The notes beneath the pieces are model-generated. The model worked only from the letters and a program-made list of their open reading frames with translations. It was not told the DNA's origin and searched no databases. Of a stretch of DNA of 64,000 nt, positions 32,901 through 44,600 are shown in pieces (position 1 is the stretch's first letter; each line of letters begins with the position of its first letter). The translations under genes and the position numbers were made by a program. The DNA is taken from positions 678,569 through 742,568 of the forward strand of contig JAVGVS010000165.1 of assembly GCA_032718565.1 (NCBI GenBank), in the 5' to 3' direction. This stretch comes from Distichodus sexfasciatus. Lineage: Eukaryota > Chordata > Actinopteri > Characiformes > Distichodontidae.

Positions 32901-35900
32901 GCAGCAGGCTTTGGAAAGCAGATATCAGATGCCAGGTTAAAGGCTTGATTTTTAATGTCTTATAGAAGGAAGATGTAGTCGCAGTGTTGCGAGGTCACCT
33001 GGGCCCCGTAACTGCCTCCGGCTTCTGCCCCTGGGCGCAAAATCATCTCGTGTCCATCTCAGAGGACAGGACTTTCAAGGTACGCGGAGACCTTAACGCA
33101 TTTGAAAAGGCATTACTGAAATTCTTGGAATCATTCAGGAATCACGTGAAAACAGATACATATTTACATGCGCGCTTCTGTTACGTACATACATCACTTA
33201 TACTTGTACTGTATAAATATTCTTTGCTAGGTTTGGGATGTGAAAAAAGAGGAAGTCCTTTATCAATCATCCGTATTGTCAGGTATGAGAGCACACCTAG
33301 AAAAAGATAGCAGTGTGTGGGCATTTTGTAATTAATCTCATGCTCTTAGGATATCCGTTGCTCAGTTTTCACTTCCTGGATGAAGGCACACAGCTCGTCA
33401 CAGGTTCAGCCGATGGGACGGTTAGTCGGCCGTTTTCTTTCTTGGCCCTCACGAATAAACGAATTTACAATGCTTTCCTTAAGCGTAACGTTTACACGTT
33501 TATCTGCTGGTCAAGATCTGGTCCTACAGCCTTCCAGAAGACCACAGATGCCGCTTGGTGACCAAGCTGGATCTTCCGAAGCTATTAAAGAACCATAAGG
33601 AAAGAGTGGAGAGCACTGATGGGCCAAGTAATGGTACGGATCCTTGGAAAATGTTTGATTACAGTTGTAATAACGTTCTTAGTTTTTACAAGGCTTCTAC
33701 TACATATTAATTCCGATTCTTTCTGCACGGAACGCGTAACAGCTGATGTTGTGCTGATTATTGCTGTGTATTTTCATTTGGTAGCAAATTCCTGTCACGC
33801 TCAGCCAGTTGAAGTGGACACCGCGAAACCCATTCTGACAATCTGGAGTCAGAAGCCTAATTTGGGTTTCTCTTACATGCAAAGGTGGTACTAGCATTGT
33901 CACATGACACAAACCGCTTTCCAGCTAGTAAGTGCAGGTTTTAAAAAGAGCCAACCGACCGGTCTTCAACTCCATTGCCCCAGTCGTAAACACGCCTCCC
34001 TTCCGCCACCATCAGGCCCCCCGCCCCACAACCCGTTCGGGAGATCTGTGCGGATGACGTAAGGCGGCTTTTCACGAGACCCCCGGTAATCTGCGTGCGT
34101 GTAATGGAACACTAGGCATGGACTCAATTGCGGTTGCGTATTTATTATTCTCGCTCGGGTGTGAGGGCACGTGGGTGGTCAGGAAAGTGAAGTCATCCGG
34201 CTGAGCTGAGGACCACGGCCTCCGACTTGGAGGTGCCGATTCTCATTCCAGCTGCTTCACACTCCGCCCCAGTCCCCGACCTCGACCGAACAAAGGTTCC
34301 AGCTTTGTCCTTTTGTCGACCTGCTGACGTTGAGCCTCCACTGCACGTAGAACCTGTTCTCTGGTGAACCTCCAGACTCGTTCATACCGTCACGTCCGTT
34401 CATCGCCATGTAGTTAGGTCCACTGTGTAAGAACACTGGCCGATAGTCTAAGTTTGATGACGTCTGCGACATGGCAAGTTTTCGGTTGAGACCAGATCGG
34501 TCAGTTGGCATGAAATCTGGACATAAATGGCTTTGAACATGCTTGTATTGATGTATTTGAGCTCATTTCTTATAGGCGATGTCCTAATTTTGTGGTTCTT
34601 CACAGTGAGAGCCAACTATGGATAGGAAGTCTGGATGGATTGTACCTTCTCGACCTGGCCTCTTCAGAGCTCCTGGCCGTCCTTCCTTTCAAAGGTATTT
34701 ATAGTGAAAAAAAAATCTCACCATTCCATTGGACGCACGATTCAGTTCAAAATCAATTCACGATTCCTAAACGATTCACGATTCACTTGAGATGTGCGGC
34801 TTCAGGGAGCCGTTACTTTGGCGTCGGTTTGCCCCTGTTTAAGAGACGTCCCATAGCGCTGCTCTCTGCTCCAATTCCTGCACCAGCCGGGCTGGATCAG
34901 CGTCCTCAGAAAGACGTTTTCAAAACACGGTTTCTTCCACTTTTCACGTATCTGACCGCTTTTGGAATCATGGGACATATTCGGCCCTCCAGAGCGTCAA
35001 CCGAACGCCATGTAGCGACGCTTTCTTTATGTTTGTCAGGTTTTGGGCAAAAAATGAAAGCCAAGAAAATGTGCAGCCGACCAAATGCAGGTCACGAACG
35101 TCCCTCTGAGTTCACTCCAATGAGCAGGAAAACGGTCAGGGTTCTGTTCGCTCTCACCTGACGCCACGAACGCCAGAAGAACGCCCGATTCAGACGCCCG
35201 CCCGGATGGGGCCTAAGAGGAGCTGTGGGAACACTTAGCCGCACGTAAGCTTTAGAGCGTGATCAGAAGCTCGCCGGTTCCAATCCCGGACCGGTAAAGG
35301 TACCACTGAGGTACTCATAAGCAAGGCACCGTCTCCAAGCCCCGCTCCCCATGTCAGCTGCCCACTGCTCCTTCCCGGATGGGTCAGACGCAGAGGTCAC
35401 ATTTGGTTGTGGTGCACTGTGTCTGTGTGAGGTGAAATCGTACACAATTTTATATGAACGTCATTTATGACCTTATTTCCCTCCAAAGACAAGGCGAGTC
35501 TGAGCATCCCAGTGGTCGGATCGTGGGCTACCTCTCAAGGCCGCGATAACACGGTAAGTCGTGGACCATGTTCACAGAGCTGCTTAATTGTACTTGCGTA
35601 TTGCGTATATTACTGCGTGCAATCAAATAATATGCATCACATAAATAATAAATGTTGATTTAACCCACTGCGAATCCAATGCATCACCAAAATCTTCCTT
35701 ATGAGCAGGGACGCGTGTGGTTACGTTTTTAACGGTACTTCGATACTTCTCGATCTGGTACTTTTACGGTTTTCTTATCGGTACTTTTTGAAGAAAAAAT
35801 CAAATCGACAATTTTTTCAATAACTTTCTTACAAAAATGGTCGAGGCAGTTTTTCTAGAATGGAAGCTTGTTTTAATTCATTTCACTCGCTAGAGCAGCT

Positions 35901-38586
35901 CCGCTTGTGTTTCACACAGAGGCTTAATAGTGACACACAACGTTTTCAGTGGCGCGATCGAGACAAGACCCGATCCCTCTGTATGTGAAAGTGTTTGTGA
36001 GATGTTCCTGCACTAAAACAGAAGTAAACGCACAAAAACGCATAAATGACATTTGTCGCGATATAAACACGCGCGCTGTGTTAGTGACCGCGCGCATGAG
36101 CGCCGTTACTCGCGAAAACGCCCCAGTTCGGTCAAACCGTCGCCTTTATTACAGACACAGACCGTATTTTAGCTGATAAATAACCACAACAACCAGCGTC
36201 CTACTCACAATTTTGCCGTTTATTTAGATTTTCCCATAGATATTCCATCGTTTATTCTGGAACGCGCTTCATTGTGACGCAGCTCTGGGGCGCGTGCAGA
36301 GGATTATGGGAAATGTAGTTCTCTGCAGAAGCAGCTCATTTTCTAGGCCAAATTGGTTCAAAATGACAAACTTCAGTATTTCATTTGCAATTGATCACAT
36401 TTTTTTCAATTTTATAATGTTATAGTGTAATCAATAAGAAAGAAGAAATATTTATATGTCTAAACAAACAATTTTTGAGAACAATTTAGCATATACGTGT
36501 GTGTGAAAACAGTATTTAAACCAAGCATTTCCTTAAGCATAACAATAACCTCAGTCATGTATTCAGACATTTTAAAGCATTATTTTATGTTTAAATAAAG
36601 ACTGTGACTGTATCGGATTTGTATCGGTATCGGCAGATATCCAAATGTACAATATCGGTATCGGTATCGGACATAAAAGAGTGGTATCGGCCCATCTCTA
36701 GTCACAATATCACTAAAATCATTATAATAAAAGAAAAACACGCAGTCATTTTTCTCACTCCACGACGAGTCTGTGTGCATTTATTGAAGTGTTTTACATT
36801 ATCGCATCAAATAAAAAGCTGCGTGTCTGTCTGGCAGGAAGGCCCTAGAGTCTCCCCGTACGTCGCGAGAGAACGCTCTGGGTTAACGTCTTAATCGGTG
36901 ATGGAGTTGGTCAGACGAACTGGGAAAGACGAGTTTGATGTAGAAACAAACAAACAAAGCGTTAACATCAGAGCTCTTTCTAAACGTAGCCCGGGACTTT
37001 CGGTACCCGTCCCTACTTACCGAGGTGTTATGGAACGTCCGAGTTCAACCTGCGCGTTAACGTGTTCCGTCACTCGTTCAGCCTGCCGAAAGCAGGAGGT
37101 ATTTTTACAAGGCCGCTTTTAGCAGTTTATGGTTCCGGCGAGAACGGTATTATTTGAGACGTGAAGCTTTGACAAGGTTTTGGCTGCATTTTACATCCTG
37201 AAATGTCACACTTGTTCTGCTCATGTTCGTACTGTCTGACTTTCTCCCTCTCTCTCTCTGTCAGAGCAGATGTATTGTTTGGTGAGCGCTATGTTTGAAG
37301 CTAAACTGGCTTTCCTAGACGTTAACGTTGCCGTGCTACAAAAGCAGCTTTTGGAGAGCGAGTTTCCCGAAGAAGGGAGCCCGAGTGTTTTTCCAAGGTA
37401 ACTACCAACACAAGTATTAAAAAAATACTGCGCGGACTCATAAAGATTAAAGAGCGCTCTTCCTGTCAGTTAGAAATGTAGGAAATGGCAGTGAGCGTTC
37501 GGGCCCCGTCGGCCGTTTAATCTGTTCCAGAAACGCCCCATGAGGTGTCCAAGTGCTTTGTTCTACTCCTGTGCTCTGTATCCACAAGGCTCGGGCGGTG
37601 TGTTGAAAACCTAACGACGATTTGGGGGGTTTTTACACCGTCAAAATTAAGTATTCCACTTGCGGAAATGACAGCGAGGTGATTTCGACGTAGTACATCG
37701 CGCTCGCCACAAGATGGCAGAACGCGCGCCGACCGCTGCGAAGTAGCCAAGCGCGGCACGGAATTAGTCAAAAAGGACGCAGTCTGGCCGTCAGAATCAC
37801 GAGACTTTGAACTTACGGGACGTCATATCGAATCCTCTGTATTTGCGAGTAAATCCGTGCACAAAAACAGCGTTCATTCCGTAAAAACGTCTAACGATGT
37901 AAACGCGACGACAAGTTCAGTCGAATCCTCCCTTTTATTACAGACCAAACTCATATTTTCGCTGATTAATAACAACAACCAGCGTCCCACTCACAATACC
38001 GACGTTTATTTGATGTTTTCAGGGTTTATTCCGCACACGAGCCTGCCACGTTATTGCGATCTGACCCGCGTCGTGTGCTGGGGGATCGTGAGAAATGTAG
38101 TTCTCTCCCACAAAGGCCAAAACAACTCAGAATTAACCAAAACTTCACTTTTAATTGATCAGAAAATATATTTTTTCCATTCTATGACGCTAGAGAGTAA
38201 TCAATAGGGAAAAATAAACATCGAAAAATGCATTATTTTTCCTCCATATTTTTATTCTGTACCCCGACGGATTCCAAAAGGATAACGAAGTGTTTCCGCC
38301 TTATTTTACTTCACAGCACCAAGCCATAGAATGTCTCTACGTAATAATAAAAACTCCGCAAGCCAATAAAACAGACGCTGTTCGTACTTTTTCTTGACCG
38401 TTATCTCATCTTTTCTGTTCAGAGCCCCTCTAATGGCCACCTCACCTCTGAAGGATGAACTGAAGAAACAAGAGGCAAAAACTCTCGCCGCCACACGCTC
38501 AAAGACAGGTCTGTAAACCACAGTAACGACACGCGCGAAGCGCGCGCACGCACTTTTTTTGGACGGCAGCGGAGGGAAGCGAGCGC

Positions 38587-38620
<34 letters not shown>

Positions 38621-41600
38621 GAATTGGAGATGGAAACGGACAACGTGGTTGAGAAGAAAAAAAACAGCCCCACACACAAAAACCGAAGTAATTGCTCATA
38701 AATGACATGGAAACGTGCTCTCACGACTCTCTCGCGTGGAACGCCGGCACTCGCAAAAAAAACCCCAAAACGCTCCAGTTCAGTCAAATCTTACCCTTTA
38801 TTACAGACAAAACTCAAACAACCAGCGTTCGACTCACAATACCGACTATTTACTTGATATTTTCAGGGTTTATTCCGAACGCACGTCCGATGCATTAGCG
38901 CGATGCCGCTCCGGTTCTCGCCCGGGGGGATTGTGGGAAATGGAGTTCTGAAGGAGAGATTACATCGAGATACATATATATATGGCCATATTGTTCAGCC
39001 TCAACATGAGGTTTCGGATTTTATCTGAATAAATATTGTCTAAACGTTTTTCTCTTTCGGCGGCTGCAGGTGTGAAAGATCATCCGCTGGTTTTCCACTC
39101 CAGGGTGAAATCATCGGGCTACACCGCGTCTCCTCAGTAAGTTAGAGATCAGCAACGCGTCCCTTTTAAAGCCTCTCGTGTTCCTCTTTATGTTGCGTAG
39201 AAATCTTATTGCGTCGAGGTCCTTGAGAAAAGGGACGGTCGTTTTCGCCGGATTATAAATTGTGTATCCGCTTCATTTAGCAGGACCATGTTCACACCCA
39301 AGACGAACAGCAAGAACAGCAACGGCACTAAAGAAACTACACGAAAACTGTAAGTCCTGTAAGTCACCCCAGCCCCAGCAGCTTGAATTGGTGTGGTACA
39401 GGGAACGTAACGTGGCACGGTGTTCTGCGCAGGAAAGCTGTCCTAAGCGGGTATCCGTCCCACCGCGAAGCCCCGACCGTACCTCACGCTCCGCTGGCTG
39501 TGTCGTCCGCTCACACCCCCGTCCGCTGCGTCCAGTACTCAGGTGAACGGTGCCGCGACGGCGTTGTAACATCTGCTCAAGACGCTGGCTCGCGCTTTGC
39601 GACGCTCTGCTTGGGTCCATTCAAACGCCGATGCCATCTTTTGTTTTGCACTGTTGACGTCTTCAGGAGACGCCGAGCGGATCTTGTGCGGCCTCGGCGA
39701 CGGAAGCGTTTTCATGTTCAAGCCCAGCCTTCGCGGCAAGACGGCGGTCTACCCTGCTAGCGGTATTTCAATCTCGTTCATTCCGATTGCTTACGGCAAA
39801 GTGGGAGTCAAGTTTAATGACCGAGGGATGCGCGATAAGGGAATTATCGGCCGTCGAAAATCCGATATTTTTACCTAGCAAAGCGCCGAGTCACGCGAGT
39901 GCGAAAGCAAGAGCCGTGCGAGCGCCAAAGCAAGAGTGGAGTGTAGTGCACAACACTTTAAGATAGTCACTTCCCGCCCTATGTGGTGCACCAAGTCAAA
40001 TAGGGGTCTCCGTGGGCACTACCTGGTGCGTAGAGAGCCGTTAAGCTACGACCCCGGCTATGTCCAGAGTCGCGTACTACCACATAGCGAAGTATGATAA
40101 GAGCGCGTTACCTACCGTACTATTAAGTGCGGCAGTACGCGGCTCGGGACGCGGCCCGTGTGCGAGCTCACGTTCGCTAAGTGAGACACGCAATTTAGTC
40201 GGTTAAAAACGTTTCGCGCCCGCAGACGGGCTTGAGCGCGGAAAGACGAGAGATTTCTCTCGCGTGCTCCGAATTTTGGTGCAAAATAACGACATACGTT
40301 TTAAGACGTGGGTCGTATAAAATCCCACCTCGCACTCTGGAAAGGCCCAGGACAAGCGCTACCTTTTTGTCCCACGCGCAATAAATGCGCCATAAAATAT
40401 CGGGCGAATCTAAGCACCGACCCGATATCGATGACTTCCAAAAAAAACAGCAGTTGTCGTCCGATTCCGATATGATTCCGATATTATCGCGCATCCCCAC
40501 AAACAGAACGCTCTAGTATCACAAGCGTGCGGTCACTGGATATAAATGTGACATGTTTTCATACTAACTGTCACATCAAGTCCACCAGGGGGTAGTAGAG
40601 GAGAACAGATGGACAGTGGAAGATTTTATTCGACATAGATGGACACTACTCATACGTTTTTGACTGTGACACAAGCCGTGGGCATCCCGTTGTCGTTACA
40701 GCTGACGGTAAGCCTGTGAATTCGCTGTGTTGGAGCCACAGCAGGCAACATTTCCTGAGTTCTTCTGAGGATCACACATCCGTCTGGCCTGCAGAGGTCA
40801 CCGAGCCACTTCTAACGCTGGTAACGCACCCACGACACGAGAGTACAGCGCTTATTTTGCTCATTTTTTCAGCCCATGCGAAACCGTTGATGGAAAACGC
40901 GCTTAGGCTGAAGCGCAATCTTTCCGGGCTTACTCGAGGCCGGAAACGTTGCTCCTCGTGACATCTCGTTCCTTAAACTTTCCTGCGGCGAAGCGTTGCT
41001 CGGACTCGCTTCTCGGGTCCTTTCGGTGCCGAGCCAGGCCTGGTCGACCTGTCAGAGGGAGAGAGATTCCAGACTTGCGTTGCAGTGAAATGCTTGAAAT
41101 GTTTTGGCAGTAACTGGACGAGTGGGACCGGTGAAGGGTGTCGTTAACGTGCAACTGTTTTGCAAGGTCAAAAGATCAAGATTAATATCGCATTGCCCCG
41201 AATAAAGACGGCGCCGATCCGATAGGAGGATGGGACGTCGGTCCGATAACGACTCGAAACGACTTTTTGTTAGAGATGGGCCGATACCCCTCTTTTATGT
41301 CCGATACCGATACCGATATTGTGAATTTGGATATCTGCCGATACCGATACAAATCCGATACAGTCAGTCTTTTTTAAACGTAAAATAATGCTTTAAAATG
41401 TCTGAATACATGACTGAGATTATTGTTATGTTTAAGGAAATGCTTGATTTAAATCCTGTTTTCCTACTAAAACAATGTAATAATTACACACACGTATATG
41501 CTAAATTATTTGTTTGTTATTTGTTATTTCTTTCTTATTGATTACACTATAACATTATAAAAATGAAAAAAAAATTGATCAATTGAAAATGAAATACTGA

Positions 41601-44600
41601 AGTTTGTCATTTTGAACCAATTTGCCCAGCGCTTCATTGCGACGCGGCTCCGGGGCGCGCGTTCCAGAACAAATGATGGAAAATCGTTCTAGCGAATAAC
41701 GGCGCTCATGCACGCGCGCGTTTACATCGCGAAAATGTCATTTATGCGTTTTTATGCATTCACTTCTGTTTTAGTGCAGGAACATCTCACAAACACTTTC
41801 ACACACAGAGGGAACAGGTCTCGTCTCGATTGCGCCACTGAAAACGTCGTGTGTCACTGTTAAGCCTCCGTGTGAAACACAAGCGGAGCATGATCTAGCG
41901 AGTGAAATGAATTAAACCAAGCTTCGATTCTAGAAAAATTGCGTCGACCATTTTTTGTAATAGAATTATTCGAGTTATTGGAACACTCGTTTCAGCTCTA
42001 CTTTACCGCAGTGCCACTTCCCATGCAGAACGAACCGAGCGTGCACGCATTTACAGATCGGCTCCGTAGAACGGCCCGATGCCACCGATACCCCGATCCA
42101 GCCGTTTGAGCCGTTATCGGACCGATACCGATCCACATATCGGATCGGCGACATCTCTACTTTTTGTAGTCTTACACAAACTGAACGAACAAGTTAAAGC
42201 AATCAAATAATATTCAAATACAAAGCGCTACCTCGTTTTTGATTGGCTAGCAAGAGACAAGTGACGTTGACGAGCACAGCGCTGTTCAATTTGAAAAGTG
42301 CCGCGGTGAAAAATACCGGCCCCACCGACGTCCTTTTTTTCCCGCTGAAGGCGCTTAGGGCTGTGAACGCGGAAGCTCATAGGATTCGTGTTAAAAATAG
42401 CTGCTGCCAGCGCAAAAAACGCACATTTTTCGCACTGAGAGCAGTCAGCGCCTCCCTTCCAGAGCGCTTTCTCAGCGTCGTTGTTACGAAAACCGCCATC
42501 AGGCGCTTCCTGTTTCAGGGAAACATTGTGACGCGTTGCTTTGAGAGTTTAAATCGCGATGAGGTCTTCTTTTACTGTCTATGGACGCTGGAACGGCGGA
42601 ACGTTTTCGAGGCGCGAGGCGTTTGTTGCTTAACTTTAACTTTAACCTTAACTATAAAGCGCTGTGGGAAACCCCTTCTTTTTAAACCCCCACCTTCACT
42701 CACCCGCCACATCCTGGTTACCCGACATCTTTTCTTACACGCCCAAGCACTTCGCTAATGTTTACCGCACGGGTTCTTTGCGCGCAACAGGCAAATTTGC
42801 ATCGTCGGTGGCGACTGGCTTTTGTGCCGGCGTTATGCCAAGCCCACTCGCTACGCGATAGGCCAAAGACATTGCCAAATCTCAACGCGTTGTCGCATAG
42901 CGGCCAACCGAGCGCGATCGAATTCCATAGCCGACGTCTATCGCGGTTATCGTCGTCACATTTTTCTCGCTGAAACATTCAAGAGCGTTTTATCGCCCAG
43001 TATTCAGACGTTTTTTTTTAAAGCATTTTTTTTTAAAAAGACGACGTAAACTGCCATGTTTAGTCCTGAAACAGACACAGTCCATCTCAAAGCAGTTGTG
43101 ACGACAAGATTTCTTTGCGGATTCTCCCGCGAGCTCCTTTTTTTCCGACGGACAAAATGGAATTCCTGGGTCTTTTCCACCAAACTCCCCACAGGCCATT
43201 TTTGGTCAAAGAGAGAAGTTGAAACCCTTTTTGGAACTCTGTGCGGTTATGTCAAATGTTCTTTGTAGGCTAAAATTGTCATAAAACTCGTGTTTTTTTT
43301 TTCTTCGTCTTTAACCTTTTTTTTTTTTTTACAGAAAAGAGACAGACAGTCGAAGGCCATGACCTGGGCCCAGTTCTACTACTTGGACAAATTTGTACTG
43401 ATGGCTTCGGGATCCAACCTGCTTCTCTACCTTTACCATCTAGACCAGACCAAAGATGACGTAAAGAGGTATGGAGTCACCCAGATTTACTCCAGATAAG
43501 CACTTTAAGGACGGTCAGTTCGACGAGACCAATTACGGCCATCCAACGCAATGCGAAAGTGTCGCGGAAACCAAGCGGCGTGCGGTTTGATCACTGGATT
43601 TGTACCCACAGATATCAACAGAAGAGCACATCCAGGCTGTCCAGCAGGATCAGCATGCACTCGGGAACAGACGTCACCGCCCTCTCCGCTATCAACGATT
43701 TCTTTTCCTGTATCCAAAACCCAGCAGCTTCCTCTAACCCAAATTCTTTCTCGATGTGTTGCTCGCACTGGCATTTAGGTTAAGATTCGAACCGTCCCGC
43801 AGGCCTTCTGACAGAAATGTTTTTCATACATCGTGTTCCGCTGCGTCTGAGCCACAAGGAGAAAATTGTATTAAATCAAAAAATTTTGGGCACAGAATAA
43901 TATTCCTGTCAGTGAAGTAAGGATAAAATGTTCCACACGGAACGTTTCTTTTTGCACTAAGGACTTCAGGTCGTTAGTGCAAGACAGATCAAGAACAGTT
44001 GCACTGAGTAAATATCTTAGGGGTGTGAGGATGAAACGTTCTCCTAATTGTGCAGTAACAGTAAGTAAATAAGTATGAGGACGTTTAGGCCGTAAATGAT
44101 GCACTTTTAAAGTTCTAAGCAGTGTTTTCAAATGATTGATTTGGTCGTAAGGCCACAAAGTCAGGCGTTGCTTTATGGCTGTGTTTAGCTTATCTCTTTG
44201 TAATCTGTGCAGTGAATCTGGCTACAGACGCTGGGAGATCAGATTTTACTGTTCTGTTTGAAAACCAGTGAGGATTAGCACTGTCCCTTTCACATAAGTC
44301 CGGCTCTTTAAGCTTCAATATTTCACATGGGTCATTTCCGGCTCAATTCACTCAACCCCCGAGATCCTTAACTTCAGTGTTTTCAGACATAGTTTTGGCT
44401 GCCGGGGCTGATCGGTCAATCCAGGTGTTCGATATGAATCGTGGCTGCACGGTGTCAAAGATCCCCAACGCTCACTGCAGAGCTGTACACCACCTTTGCC
44501 AGAATAAGGTATGGGTAGAACGGAAATGAAAAGTGTTTAATGAGGTGGCTTATACGGAGATCCGAAAAGCCACAACGCGAAGGCAAAAAAAAGCCACAAC

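Noticed and set aside
34592..35161. 189-codon open frame that could pass for a single-exon gene
   Set aside because: Only its first part (to 34694) is coding, as wdr27 exon 9; the rest is read-through into intron 9 beyond a good donor (AAAG/gtattt).
38306..38787. Overlapping - strand frames with SLSLSLSL repeats
   Set aside because: They translate the (AG)n microsatellite and the reverse of wdr27 exon 12 and intron 12.
42243..42758. 171-codon open frame on the + strand
   Set aside because: Lies within a wdr27 intron, has no recognisable domain, shares no splice context with the gene, and the region is GC-rich with few stops.
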